Positions 46,741-59,686 are shown, numbered from the stretch's first letter. The stretch is 64,000 nt of DNA from Diphasiastrum complanatum (GCA_029204225.1 CM055102.1:2321805-2385804); one strand, 5' to 3'. Translations and numbers: made by a program. The notes: generated by a model from the sequence alone, not told the origin.

Positions 46741-47124
46741 TCGTGGATCCTCGTGTGGGTCAGCACTTTCCTTCTTCCAGCACATCCCTTCCTCAAGAAA
46801 GCTTGCTGTCCAGAGACTGTCACCTTCTTTTCTCCCTCAGCGCCATCAGAAACAGCAGAGATCAAGCAATTTTGGGTCTGATTTTTCACACGTGGGAACT
46901 TCAGTGTTGGGCGCTCAGTTTGCAGCAGTATCTGTGCAAGGAAGTGTGTCCATCACAAATCAAAATCAGTTTTTGATCTACTCCGTTTGTCTGAGTGTTG
47001 GGCACCAGGACCTGTTTTTTGGAAGTTGACAGTTAGCAATCCAAACGTGATCAGAACTGGATCAAAATTTGTGGATAGGTTCTGGAAACGGGATCACGAT
47101 TCTGATCGCGATTCAGAATCGCGC

Positions 47125-48158
47125 TGCATCTATGGTTTATTTCAAAAGGGTGAATGAGTATTATGTATTGTTGACGGTCTATGTTGATGATTCATTGTTG
47201 ATAGGAAATTCTACTCCTTTGGCTTTATCTTTGATGTTTCGGACCTTGGAGAGGCAAAATTTTGCCTTGGAGTTCAAATTCATCATGACAGGGTGAGGCA
47301 CCATTGCACTTCAAACAACACTATATTTTGAAGATCTTGAAGGACTACAATATGCTGGAGTGCAAAGGCAAAGACATTCCTATGCTACCTGGAGTCAAAT
47401 TATCCAAGGAAGATGGAGCGAAGACTGAAGAGGAACATGAAGAAATGTCCAAGATTCCTTATCACAATTTAATTGGATCTTTAATGTATCTCACTACTTG
47501 GACACGCCCTGATAATGCCTATGCAGCTCATACTCTTAGTCAGTTTGCTACTAATCCTGGTGTTATTCATTGGAAGCATGCTAAATATGTTTTACAATAT
47601 TTGAAAGCTATTTCCGATTATGGACTTGTTTTCTCTAAACAAGATGGTCTATCACTTGCTTCATACAATGATGCCAGTTGGGCTTCCAATGTGGATGATT
47701 ATAAAAGCATTACAGGAGGATGTAGTATACTTTCAGGGGCAGCCATCACATGGATATGCAAGAAGCAATCTTTCGTCGCTCAATCCTCTTGCAAGGCGGA
47801 ATATATCGCGGCCTCAAGAGTTTCTAATGAAGTAGTTTGGCTGCGATTCATGCTTGAACATCTACATCAACTTGATGAAGGCCCAAGTTCTTTATTTATT
47901 GACAACACTTCTGCTATTGTACTTTCAAAAGACGTCGTATTTCATGGGAGGACCAAACATATTCATATATCATCATTTGGAAGATCATCTCCCCTATCTT
48001 CATTGACTCAAGTAACATGGTTTCAGATATTCCTACAAAGCCACTCCATGCAAAATTATTTCATCGTCGTAGGAAGAAGCTTGGACTATGTAAAATTGAC
48101 CAAACTTAGGAGGGAGCTATTATGTTTTAAGTTTGATCAATTTCACCACGTATTTTAG
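47125..48158 (+). pseudogene. Ty1/copia RT end and RNase H
   Basis: The first frame (to about 47296) has VYFKRVNEYYVLLTVYVDDSL with the RT catalytic YVDD. After a frameshift the ORF 47304-48158 encodes MHFKQHYILKILKDYNMLEC, PYHNLIGSLMYLTTWTRPD, the RNase H region (ASYNDASWASNVDDYKSITG, SFVAQSSCKAEYIAASRVSN, VVWLRFMLEHL) and the end motif (IDNTSAIVLSKD, RTKHIHI). It is copia-type; the rest of the element is missing. A purine-rich AGGAGGGAG near 48107-48115 is a possible plus-strand primer. 48160-49195 has no recognisable gene. Confidence 0.85.
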
Positions 48159-49195
48159 CGCCACGCAATATTAATTTGCGTTGTATTCTCTCAAAGTTTA
48201 AATAGGCTTACCAAGATTATAAACATTATAAAAATTTTATTGTAAAGGTTTTAAAACCTTGAGTACGCCCATAAGTTGTACATGTGGGGTTTACATGCTA
48301 CCAACTATGTGTTGGAACTATATGAACTTTCCCATGTTGTAGGAGGGCGCATTTTTCCTATATAGGAAACTTGTGGACCAAGGCAAATCATTGCATGAAG
48401 AGGGAAAGTGCATGCTTAGCATGTGGGACACCTATTTCACCTACTTTTGACACTTGGAAGCCATGTACATCACATATCATTTGTTTCTAATCGATAAATG
48501 ATACCTCCTCCTCCTAGATGGGCGCACTATTGGAGAGAGAGAGAGATTTCTTCTCACATATGCTCTTGTGATTTGCTTTTGTGGTAGAATCTCTTGCTAA
48601 TTAATGCTAGTGTAATGCTATCCTAGATTGGTGTGTTGTTGGATCTGATTTATTGCTTTGTATTCTTGCTAATGTAAAGTTCTTCTTGCTGGAAATTCAT
48701 GGACAACAAGCATTCGTGATCCAATCGACCCAATTGGAGGAGCAATTTCCAGGAGTAATGATGTTAGAATGCTCCTTTCAGCATATACTATCATTTTAGT
48801 TTGTCTAGCAAGTTTCTGACGAGAGTTGCATGCAAATTTCTGCTCACATCCTCTTCATCTTGCTCGCTGCGCTCCATAGCCAGCAGATCCGATTACTTCG
48901 AAAGTTTGATCTATTCATTGCATGTCGACAAAATTACAATTTGCTAGCAATTTCCGTTTGCATGTGCAAGTACTAGTCCATGCATGTTGCGTGCATGCAT
49001 CTAGAATTTTTCAGATTGCTTGCATGTAGCCATATTTGCTTGCATGTTGATTGCATGTCACTGTATTTGCTTGCATGTTGATTGCATGTTACTGATTTGA
49101 TCTATTTTGAGTTGTAGAAGACCATTGAGGATTCCTAGGTTGGTAAACCTCGATTTAACGATCCTTTCTATCTCTATTTTCAATTCTATAACAGA

Positions 49196-51170
49196 AGCCT
49201 AAAACATTAGAAACTGCTATCACCCTAGCTCAGACTTATGATGACATAGCTCGCCCCCCGACCTGAGTCCTCCAAGCATGGAGAGAAGCGAAAAATTCCG
49301 ACATCTAATTCTTCGAATAAAAAGAGGTATAGATTGTGGAGAAGTGACATAGAAAAAGCCAAGAGGGAGCACTCGTGCTTCATTTGTATGGGAAAAGGTC
49401 ATAACAAGAGTCAGTGTCCTAAATTGCAAAACAAGGGAATACTGACGAAACTCCCGATAAGAACCAAACTGGTTCTTTTAAGAAACCGGAGAAGCAAGTT
49501 CAAACTGTTCAAGTTTTGCCTTTGGGAAAGTCTCCCAAGGTAAAGTCTGTTCACGTGTCTCATGTGAATGAGGCACATACCTGTTCAGTTACCGCCAACA
49601 TTTGGCAACCTGCAGTCGGACCTCATCCTATTTTCCGACTGTTAGGAAGTATTAATGGCCAGAAAGTTCGGATAATGGTGGACGATGGAACCCACAACTT
49701 TCTAAGCCATTCTTTGGTGAAGAAGTTGCAGTTAGAGCAAAAACAAAGTGATCATCAATACGTGGTTACACTTGCCAATGGTCAGCGTAAAAATATTTAT
49801 GATACTTTTGTTCCACAAGTTCCCATACAAATCCAAGACAATCAAGATACTTTAGACTTTCAAGTAATGAGCTTGGCCTTGGCTGATGTTATAGTTGGTC
49901 GTGAGTGGTTGTTTATGTTTGAAACTACTGGTGGTCTTGTTCGTAGTTATGTTGACAACACTTTGGAGTTCACTCATAGAGGCCAGAAAGTTAAGTTGGT
50001 TGGAAATGCAAGTGTGTCGGCTTTGCCAGTTGTTTCTTCTGTGCAGTTGAAGCGGCTAGTGTGGAAACGAAAAGTTCAAAAGGTATTTCTTTGTTTCCTT
50101 ACTTCTGAAAGGTTTTCTAGTAACTTAAGTTTATCTTTTCCGTATCCAAAGAAATGTCTTTCTTCTGTTGAGAGAAGAGAGAGAGATGTGAGTTTAAAAC
50201 CTATTTTAAATGATTTTAAAGACGTCTTTCCTAACGATTTACCTTCCGGGTTACCCCCGAGAAGAGAGGTAGATCATCCTATAAAACTTATACACGGGAC
50301 TATACCTATTAGTAAGCCTCCTTATAGGTCAAGCCACTTGGAACACCTAGAGGTAGAGCGGCAGCTGCAAGAATATTTAGCTAAAGGGTTTACACGCCCC
50401 AGTAAATCACCATGGGCCGCGCCCATTTTGTTGGTTAAGAAAAAAGATGGGTGTATGCGTATGTGCATAGACCCATTTTGTTGGTTAAGAAAAAAGATGG
50501 GTCTCTATATGCATAGACTATAGGGCTTTAAATAAACTCACTATTAAGGATAAATATCCTTTGCCCAAGATAGATGAGATCTTTGATCAACTAAAAGGGA
50601 TAAAGTATTTTACTAAGATAGATCTTAGGTCTGGATACCATCAGGTACATATTAAAGATGACGTTCCATTAACGGCTTTTCGTTCACGGAATGGTCATTA
50701 TGAGTTTTTGGTTCTTCCCTACACTTGCGTCAAGTGTTCCAGGTCCTGAGAGAGAATTCCTTGTTTGCAAAGGAATCAAAATGTGAATTCTTCAAGAGAT
50801 TCACTACCTCGGACATATTATCTCCGTTGAGGGGATCGGGATGGATCCTGACAAAGTAGCCGCAATTATGCGATGGCCAGCACCAACTTCGTGGAAGAGC
50901 TGCAGATCTTCCTCGGATTGGCTGGATTTTACAAAGGTTTATCCATCAGTATGCCCTCTTGACTGCTCTTTTGACAGATTTGCTCAAGGGCAAGGGCAGG
51001 TACTTTAGTTGGGGGCCTAAATAACAAGCGAGCTTTGAAGATGTAAAGGCTGCAATTGCAACTGCTCCTATCTGAACTTTAGTGGATCCAAATGAAGCAC
51101 TTATAGTAGAAACCGATGCAAGTAATCAGGCAGTTGGTGCTATACTCTCTCAACACGACCGTCCAGTCGC
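49196..51170 (+). pseudogene. Ty3/gypsy family C: gag end to RNase H, degenerate
   Basis: A gag remnant (PKTLETAITLAQTYDD) comes first, then a knuckle CFICMGKGHNKSQC and ORF 49516-50523. That ORF has protease motifs MVDDGTHNFLSHSLVKK (Asp-Asp-Gly, one residue shorter than in family A) and VIVGREWLF. The RT start is [35 protein letters not shown] short direct duplication at 50437-50501 breaks the frame. RT continues with [24 protein letters not shown], then a deletion and a decayed tail with [12 protein letters not shown] and the RNase H start (VETDASNQAVGAIL). At about 51175 it joins the end of an opposite-strand element. Confidence 0.85.
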
Positions 51171-53407
51171 GTTCGATTCCGCAATTGTCGCTCCCTTTGA
51201 TCTAGAATTCTTTCTGGCCCATAACCTGTGGTGTCTTTCTCCTCAAGAGACACTAGACCTTCCACCAGACTATCGCCATCATGCAAACATTTCTTTAGTT
51301 TGCTAACATAAAATACTAGATGCACCTTGCATCCCACAGGTAGCTGTAGCTTATAAGCTACTAGGAGAGGTGAAAGGTGAATAACTTGGACGGATGTATC
51401 CCAACTTGAGATACTCCTACAACATCTTTCTGACCTCCTCTTCCTCTTTTAAGCTCATCCGATAAGGAGGCCTACATACCGGACTTGCCCCTGGAACGAG
51501 CTCAATTTGATGATCAACGTTCCGACTAGGTGGCAATCCAGGTGGCAAATTGCTAATTAGCACATCTTTAAACTGAGTTCAGATGGACTTCTCCAACTTA
51601 CTTGCTGGGTCATCTAGGCTGTAATGAAAATGCATGTGTAGTAGGGGATGCAAAAATAAATGAAGTTTCTTGTGATTGATCAGTGAGTGTGCTTATCTGA
51701 TTATTATCAACATAAGAATCAAAACTAGAATCAACATTCACATAACACAACCACAAATACTGAATCTCCATTCTCTTTATTTGCATATAGGTAATAAGAG
51801 GACCTTCAACAGATGATCGCCCCCCCTTTAAGACATGAGACATACCCTCATGCCCAAACTTATACACATGTGACTTAAAATCTATAGCAGGCTGCTTACT
51901 AGCATGCCACCGCTTACCAACTAAAATATCAAACTTAGCAAGTTTAGTAATCTCAAAATCTAACTTCTCGGTGTACGTCTGAATAGTCAAGGACGCCCGA
52001 GAGACCCTTTCATCCCAGACTTTTGTTCCCTTACCATCAGGCATCTCAACAGTATACCGGTAATCAGATGGAACAGTAGCTACGCGAAACTTCCTCACCA
52101 CGCGAAAATTAATAATATTATGCGAGGAACCGGTGTCACACAAGACGAGCACGTCATGACCTTCCAACTTCCCCCTCATGCGTATCAGTGCACTATCAGG
52201 AAACTGATAAGCTTCACGCGCCTTTACAAAAAACAAACTGGTGCCTCTGGAACAAGCTTCCACACCGAAATAGTCATGACACGACGAGTGTCCTCATCAT
52301 CACTTACCAAGTCATCCTTGCCCTCATCTTGACGTTGCATAGTATGGAGCTTCTTGCCCGTACGTCGAGGACAATCTTTGAAAAGATGCTTGCAAAGACA
52401 AAAAACATAATCCGTCTTTCTTGGCCTTTTCCTTTTGCTCAGGGGTGAGGGGAGACTTGTCGTAAGCACGACGAGCCATAGGAGATTCCGCCTTGCACTT
52501 CACAGTCTGCTGCATCTGGATAGGATTCTTCTGCGAAAACCCTTTCAGACCAGCTTGGCCAGGCTTTTGCAAACCCTTCTTCTGAGGCCAGCTTGGCGCT
52601 CTAGATTCAGCCTTGGTGCACACATTACCTTCAAAGTTGAGAGCTGTAGCAATTGCCTCTTCTAAGGTTTTGCATCCTTCATTTAGCACTGAAGGCCTCA
52701 ACTCTTCCCGAAGGCCAAAAATGAACTTGTGGACTACTAGCCACTCAGGAATCTCTTCTGGAATCTTGATAAGCATCTCACGATACTTATCGGCATATTC
52801 CTGCACCATGTACTGCCTCTGACGATGCAAAAACCAAGTATCCGTCGCACACACATGCTCATGTGGAGGAACGAACTGAGCTCTGAAAGCTCGCTTAAAC
52901 TCGAGCCAGGTGGATGGAGCCTGATTAGACTTCAACAACTTGTGCCACCACCGGGCAGCAAAATCAGTGAAATGGTAAGCCGCTTTGTGAACCCGCCAAC
53001 CCTCATCAGTTGGGGATCGCTATAAATCAAAATACTCTTCCCACTTATGCAACCATTGATCTACTATATCAGCATTGCGTTGGGGAGTGTTTCCTGCGAA
53101 ACGGGTAGGTTTAATATCTTTGTCTTCTGGGTAAGGTGGAGGTAACACAGGACGAACAGCAAAAGACGGATAAGGTGGAGCAAACTATGAGGAAGATGCA
53201 TAACCACTAGCTAACATCATCGCTCGCATCTCTGCGATAGTCTTTTCCACACTATATATGTGAGCTTGCACAGAAGGGGAAGTACCAGCAGGCGAACGGG
53301 CAGCCACTGTAGGCGGATTGCAATCAAAACTAGGCACAGGGCTGGGTGGTGGTGATGGGAAAGCAACAGGTGGACTTAGCGGAATATCAACTCTTTCCTC
53401 CTCCATT
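51171..53407 (-). pseudogene. Ty3/gypsy family D: gag-protease-RT start fused to integrase end
   Basis: Minus strand. gag starts at about 53407 (MEEERVDIPLSPPVAFPSPP). The capsid region is at 52938-52450 (WLEFKRAFRAQFVPPHEH, MVQEYADKYREMLIKIPEE) and the knuckle is decayed. The protease (52263-51610) has a normal VLCDTGSSHNII. The RT start (FKDVLISNLPPGLPPSRNVD, LVPGASPVCRPPYRM) ends near 51380. The next piece, 51337-51171, is the integrase end (HLVFYVSKLKKCLHDGDSLV, PERILDQRERQLRNRT). An internal deletion of RT, RNase H and the integrase core is therefore inferred. Confidence 0.8.
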
Positions 53408-53559
53408 ATGTAATAAAACAAAGACAGCACAAAATCAAGCTAGAAATGGCACTTATTGAAACACACTCAAAGAAAACAAAAATCTGACCCAAAAACTTTT
53501 CAATAAGTAAAACCCAAACAACAATAAATGAAGGGAAGGATTGAGTGCTCCCTGTATGT

Positions 53560-54070
53560 TGGAACAGGTACTTCCTTCGAATAGCTTCAGAACAGCTCTG
53601 GACAGCTGCTTCCAGAATTTGGATGTTTGAAGATCCTAAATCAGCGCTGGAACAGTCAGGAATGGGTGCTAAAGAGCAGCGCTCCAGTTCCCCACAAAAT
53701 TGAGAATTGATGTGTCCTCAAATCAGCGCTGGTCAGGCTTTCAAAAAGCTTCTTTCTGGCCACCGTTCTCTCTTTCCAGCGATAAGATAGGCTGTAGGAG
53801 GGCGCTAGATCAGTGCTAGAACAGCACTCCAACTCGTGCCACGTTTTGGATGTTTTGTGTGCTCAAACCAGCGCTGGAACAGTTGGAAAAATGTGCTAGA
53901 TCAGCGCTGGATCAGCGCTCCACTCTTTTCCCAATTCAGATGTTCATAAACCTTTTCAACAGCGCTGGAACAGCTGGAGAAGGTGCGTTAGATCATCGCT
54001 GGAACAGTAGGAAACAACTGCCCCCAACTCCCTGCAAATTTGAATCTATTTCCCTCCTTTCAGCGATGGA
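53560..54070 (-). repeat. Leader-like array of CAGCGCTGGAACAG motifs
   Basis: About ten degenerate copies in 0.5 kb (near 53589, 53644, 53676, 53724, 53810, 53870, 53903, 53961, 53993, 54060). On the minus strand, the sense of gypsy D, they read CTGTTCCAGCGCTG, so this is probably the gypsy D leader. Spacing is irregular. Confidence 0.7.
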
Positions 54071-54073
54071 TAG

Positions 54074-54273
54074 GTCACAGGAGGGCGATGAAGCATCCGA
54101 AGGTCAAGACACACCGCATCACTGACAACTTGTCAGGCGGCCACACCGGATCACTGCTTGTGATGCACCAGTCCCTACTTGGGACAGATGTCCTCGTCGG
54201 TCACCGACCCTTGCCCTCACTGGGCCTCAGGCCCTCTAGTAACCGACCGCGTGATAGAGTCGTAACTGGACTC
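54074..54273 (-). repeat. Possible LTR end starting TGTTAGAGTCC
   Basis: The minus strand reads TGTTAGAGTCCAGTTACGAC from 54273, just where gypsy A2 homology stops (about 54290). It could be the 5' LTR of gypsy D, but no primer site was found after it. Confidence 0.35.
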
Positions 54274-54299
54274 TAACACAATCACTGTGGTTTGCTTGG

Positions 54300-55560
54300 G
54301 TAATACGGGCTCTGAGTCCTCAACGTCATCTAACGTATACTTGGACTCATCATCCTCAACGGAAGCTGCCGTGTTCTTGGATGAATTGGCACCAGCCTCG
54401 GGAACTGATTCTGGAGTCTGTAATTGTCTGCTCTGGACTGAGTTCCAGATAGTAGAGAAAAATGCATCATGCTGGCACTTCCCCCTCAAGGACTCAAGTA
54501 ACTCACTACGAATCTGAGTAAAACTCAGCTCGTTTATCATAGGCATTCTACTAAGTGCATTTGCTACTGTGTTGAATTTTCTCCGTCTATATCTGATAGA
54601 CATATCAAACTCTTGCATTAACTCAGCCCAACGAGCTTTCCGACCTCTGAGCTCAGGCTGATTGCAAAGGTATCTGAGGCTTTCATGGTCTGTCAGGACC
54701 TCAAAGTTGGCACCATATAAATAATGCCTCCAAGTCTTAAGGGCATGAACTATGGAGAAAAGTTCCTTTTCATAGGCACTATACCTAGTGTGTGCTAGCT
54801 CGAGTTTTTTACTCTCAAACGCAACTGGTGGTCCATTCTGAGTTAATACAACACCAACTGCAAAGTCGCTAGCATCTATTTTGACCACAAATGGCTGATT
54901 GGGGTCCACGACTTTTAGAACTGGTGATGTGGCTAAGGCTGTTTTGAGAGCATCAAAGCTCTCCTGCTGTGCAGACTCCCATATGAACTCCTTTCCCTTC
55001 CCCTTAAGAAGATTTGTCATAGGAACTGCTATCTGAGCATATTCTTTGACAAATCGTCTGTAATATCCCGTCAAACCTAGAAAGATGTGTAATTCTAAAA
55101 TATTCTGAGGTCTCAGCCAACTGAGTATGGCTTTGACCTTACTGGGGTCCATCTTAATCCCATCTGCCGAGATAATGTGACCCAAATAAGCTACTTCTTC
55201 AACAAAGAATTCACGCTTAGGTTTCTTAGCTTAAAGCTTATGCTTTCTAAGCAGTCGAAACACCTTTCTGAGGTGTTTAAGATGCTCCTTCCTCGTTTTA
55301 ATGTAGACAAGGATGTCATCTAAAAACACGACCACAAACTTACCCAAGTATGGTCTAAGGACACTGTTTATCAAGGTCATAAAAGTAGCTAGAGCATTTA
55401 GCCCAAATGGCATCACCTTAAACTCATAATGACCATGACGAGTCCTAAAAGCTGTTTTCGGGACATCTTCCGTTTTTATACGGACTTGATGATATCCCGA
55501 TCTAACGTCAATTTTACTGAAAAACTTAACCCTGTCGTTGGTCAAACAACTCGTCTGCAC
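54300..55560 (-). pseudogene. gypsy A2 RT and RNase H
   Basis: [37 protein letters not shown] and [20 protein letters not shown]. After a stop near 55231, MGHIISADGIKMDPSKVKAI and the RNase H domain ([18 protein letters not shown], where Lys-Ile replaces the usual Glu-Thr before the catalytic Asp; then [18 protein letters not shown]). The Lys-Ile change next to the catalytic Asp is a sign of decay. Confidence 0.85.
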
Positions 55561-55796
55561 GAGGCATTGAATAGGACTGGTGAGGCCCGTGGTGAACTAC
55601 TGGTCCAAATTTGGCCTTTCCCAAGATAATTTGTTAACTGCCTAGTTATTTCTTCATCCTCTGTTCGGCTGACCCGGTACGGAGGTTTAAAAATAGGTGT
55701 TGTACCTGGTACTGGGTTTATTACATGATCTACATCTCTGCTAGGTGGTAAACCATGCGGTAAATCGTCAGGAAAAACACCTTTAAATTTAGACAA

Positions 55797-57555
55797 TAAA
55801 GTTATTTACTTTCTACTGTAAAGAACTAGAAATAGAAACTTCTGGAACAAACTGGAAGTCACATAAGAATATATGATGGTCGCTATCCCTGATTAGCTGA
55901 CAGAACTCTGAACTGCAGACCATAGGACTGTTGGGAACATCATGCTCCCCATGCAACTGGATCTCTCGGCCTTTATGCTGAAAGCTGAGGGTGTTCTCCT
56001 GATAATTTATGTGGAGGGAAGGTCCTAAGTTGTAAAGCCAATCTCTCCCGAGAACAATGTCTGTGCGATCCAGGTGCATTATCTGAAAGTTTATTTCATC
56101 TTGATACCCTTGAATACCAAGATTTAAATTACTTACCGTAGTTTCCCAAAATTTTTTGTCTTCACCCTTGGCTAAAGAAACTATGCACCTATGCTGACTA
56201 GGTACTTCTGGAAGTCTGAGTTTTTTAACTAGGGTCTAGTTGATGAAATTATGGGTTGCCCCATCATCAACCATGACTCTGACTGACTGGTTGCCAACTT
56301 TCCCATGCATACGTACTAGGTCATGTGGCCCAAAGCTGAACGGTCTCGCTAGCATTGCAGAAGTTAATTGGCAACAGTGTTCATGGTCTTCATGAAACAC
56401 TTTTATCTCGGAAGCTGTCGAGTCACTTACGAAACTTACTGTCTGAACAAGATGAATTTGTTTTTTATCTTTCTTTTCTTTTTTAATGAATGGCCCCTTG
56501 GGACACTGTCTGACTGTGTGTCCCTTGCCCATGCACACAAAGCACAAACGTTCCTGTTTAGCTTTTTCAAAATCTTCTAGTTTTAAGGGCTGTATGAGCG
56601 ATGGGCATTTCTGAGGAGCTTCATTTTTAACTTTATCTTCTTTCTTTCTTTTAAAAAATTTCTTTTCAAATTGAAAGTTTTTCTGAGTAGGCTGCTCAGA
56701 AAGGGGCTGTTGTCTCACCTTCTTCCTACCCACGTAGATTTGAGCATATCTGAGAGCTTGCTCTAGGGTAGTAGCTAAGTTTCTCTGGACCTCTACTTTA
56801 TATTCATCTTTAAGGCCACGAACAAATCCTCTGACTTTCTGATAGTCATCTATATTTTTTATCCTTAAAATTGCTTCTCAATACTGCGAGATATAATGGG
56901 TTAAGGATTTGTCCATTACTGTTTTCTCCCATGCTTCCCAAGCTCTATCAAGTTCATTTTCTAGTAGAAATTCTCTTTCGAAAGCCTTCCATGACTGGGG
57001 AGTTTGCCCAGTCTCCTAGAGGTTTAACCACCACTTACAGGCCATAGGCCCTCGGGAAAGACTGGCCTCAATAGCTTGCAAATGGCCAGGGGTCTGTTTA
57101 AGAGCATGTATGTTCTTCCATTTGTTGAGAAAGGTATGTAAAATATCTACATTTCTATCCTTCTCTTCCCCAATAAAAGTAAGAGGCTTTAAGTCTTTAA
57201 AGACACTGGGATGAAACCGAATAGGCTCATCCGCAACTGATGGAATTGGATAAGGGGATAACTGAGAAGTGGAAGGAAGGCTTCCTTTCACAGAGCTCAA
57301 AATTAGACCTTTGAGTTCGGCGAACAAGTCGTCCACAGTGGATTTGAAATTGGTGAGAGCCAGTTTCAATTCATCCACCTCTGTTACCAAGTGGAGATAC
57401 GGCTCCTTGGTAACCAAATCGTCGAGTTCTTCGGCGAATTGTTCTTGTTCCTCCACCTCCATGGGTTCTTTCCCTTTACTGAACTTCAGAGATTCCATAT
57501 CTAATTCATCGATGCCTCTTGTCGGGGATTGATCAGGTCCCTGAGAAGTGGTCAT
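55797..57555 (-). pseudogene. gypsy A2 gag and protease
   Basis: gag starts at 57555 (MTTSQGPDQSPTRGIDELDM), has a coiled segment (TEVDELKLALTNFKSTVDDL) and a capsid region with stops near 57016 and 56880. A Lys-rich stretch and the knuckle CFVCMGKGHTVRQC (about 56530) follow. Protease has [12 protein letters not shown] near 56260, a stop, then [15 protein letters not shown]. This gag differs from the one fused to A1. Confidence 0.82.
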
Positions 57556-58438
57556 TTTCCGAAATAGAAAAAGAGTGTCTGATGTTCCTTCCTAAAAGAA
57601 GTCAAAAAGAGTAATTAGAACTGTACAAAGGAGGGAAAAGAAGCTTAGCTCTTTCTGAGGACTGTACTTCCAAAGAGAGTATCAAGAAAAACCCTTTCAG
57701 CTCTTCCGTAACTGTTTGCAGACTTGTTGTCCCGAAAAATCAGAAACCAAGGTCCAATTTACAAGCAAAATTTCGATTTGTCTTGGTAGCTACCCTCACT
57801 GTCAGAGGTATTGGGCTATCGTTCTGAAAAACAGAATTTAAGGCTGGAAAAATGCAAAGAAATTTTGATTTTGATTGCTGACTGCCCTGGCTATCAGACC
57901 AGTGGCCCGGCTACTCCAAAAAACTCAAATTGGAAGCCACAAATCCATCTGAGATTCTGGAATTTAAAGAGACAACTGCTCGCTGATCTGACTACAACTC
58001 TGGTTCCTCGAAATCCGATCTAATCTGCTCAAAAATCAACTGCAAACCAGTGATGGATCTGCCAAAAAGTTGCCCCCTGTCCCTGATTTTGCTACTATCC
58101 CTGCCGGAAAAATACAGTTATGTCAGCTGGAAACCAGCGTTGGACCTGCATCAGAAGAGCGATGGTCTTGCTGACCTATTCCAATCCAAAACCGCTCAGA
58201 CTACTCGAATCTGCTCTTGGAAAACAGGGATAGATGACTGCTTCTGCAGCGATGGACCTGTACTACAGTTCCGATCCAATCTTCACTCAGACAGGTAGCA
58301 ATTCCAATAGGATTTCCACAATAAATAGCTGTCTCTACAGTGATGGATCTGTACTTACAATTTCTGAAAGTGGAAAGAGATTCTGTACACTCTACTAACT
58401 TTCTCTATTCCTGAAAACTAAGCTCCCAAAGATGGAGA

Positions 58439-58452
58439 TGGCTCTGATACCA
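58439..58452 (-). other. gypsy A2 primer binding site
   Basis: The minus strand reads TGGTATCAGAGCCA, one base after the 5' LTR end. Confidence 0.92.
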
Positions 58453-58453
58453 G

Positions 58454-58749
58454 TGTTAGGTCTCAACAGCAAACACTAACTGATCCACCCAACCTTGCCT
58501 ACTCCCTAGTATGGAGCAAGCCCCTCCTAGCCCAATGTGAGGACTGGTAGCATCCATACTGCCAAGTGTCCAACATGGGGCCCTATCCTGCTGACAGGGT
58601 CCCTAGGCTATGTTAGGCCCACCATGGCTATGGACCGTGCCAGGGCACATTACTCACACTGTCTTGCCTTGTTGGTGAACACGACCCTGATAGTGGTATC
58701 TTACCTCCTGTGTTCTCTAGGGTTCGGCACTGGTTATGTGCTCGTAACA
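58454..58749 (-). repeat. gypsy A2 5' LTR
   Basis: 296 bp, TGTTACGAGC ... CCTAACA on the minus strand. Homologous to the A1 LTR but without the G-box hairpin. Confidence 0.88.
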
Positions 58750-59209
58750 TCTATGCTCTTAAAAAATGAAGGCACTACCTCTATGGAGCTAAGTTTGAGA
58801 TCGTGTTTGAACTTCTCCAGAAGTTTGTTTACCAACTAAGGTATAGGAAAGGGCGCTACAATGTGGTAGCAGATGCCCTGAGTCGAATGCCCATGGTAAT
58901 CGCACTAAGTTTCATGGCATTCAAGAGTGAATTCTTGAAATCACTCAGAGGAAAGTGTGTTAGTGATTCTCACTACGCACTTGTGTGGCAGGCTATTGAG
59001 CAAAGGAATTCCACAGCCACACCAGGGCCATCAGAGAATGTTGCGGGGCCATCAAAAGATGTTGCAGTTGCATTGGGACGGGACGCACCGCCTGAAGATG
59101 TTGCAAAAACATCCGAAGTGGATGTGCCATTAGTAGGTGTTGCAGATGCTCGATGGAAGAATTTCTCCATTGAGGATGGGTACCTCCTATATAAGGAAGG
59201 GTATGTATA
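58750..59209 (+). pseudogene. Ty3/gypsy F: RNase H end and linker
   Basis: Begins at the A2 LTR border with a frameshifted RHYLYGA-FE segment and continues [40 protein letters not shown] and an Ala/Pro-rich linker to WKNFSIEDGYLLYKEGYV, ending TAA. This is the end of RNase H and the segment before the integrase zinc finger. It is probably part of the element A2 inserted into. Confidence 0.78.
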
Positions 59210-59219
59210 AAGACCTCAA

Positions 59220-59686
59220 TCCAAGGATCCTATTCTAAGTATGCCATTCACAAGCAACACAAGGGAAACTGATGGTGGACAAACCAACCCAACCAATCTA
59301 GATCGAACGGATCTAGCCCCCAAGCTATGGATCAATCAGGCCTCACACCAGCAGCATCCTGCGACTGGTCATGCTATCAAGCATCCACTAGTGAGAGCCC
59401 AGCAGGTATACTTATACCCTTCAAGGCCCATGCACCACTAGTAGTGCACTGTGACACCTCACTGGACACCTCTGCAGCCTATTTGGGCCACGTCATCCAG
59501 TTCCCCGATGACTCACTGATAGACCCATACCAATCCACCATCAAGTGTTTAGGCCTACAACCATAAATTATGACCATGTACACATAAGGGCCCCAATTCC
59601 CTTATAGTCACAATTAACTTACGGGTTGTTGGTCTACCGGTCCCCAGCGTGGACACGCTACCCGAGACCAGTCATGGGCATGACAT
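59220..59686 (-). repeat. gypsy E 3' LTR (outer end estimated)
   Basis: On the minus strand a purine tract (AATAAGGGGGGAAGAA, 59702-59687) is followed by TGTCATGCCC at 59686. No second copy was found; the far end is a guess. Confidence 0.55.

Larger units (their letters stand above)
54290..58749 (-). mobile_element. Ty3/gypsy A2: 5' LTR to RNase H, 3' part missing
   Basis: Minus strand: 5' LTR (58749-58454), primer site, leader, gag (57555 to about 56460), protease, RT (55796-55231), RNase H (55185-54300) and a linker. It stops before integrase. Several stops and frameshifts are present. It is the same family as A1 but keeps the native gag. It has inserted into another gypsy remnant whose RNase H end resumes at 58750. 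Confidence 0.88.

Noticed and set aside
46630-46889. ORFs on both strands near the primer site at 46728
   Set aside because: They cover an LTR/leader region and contain no retroelement protein motif.
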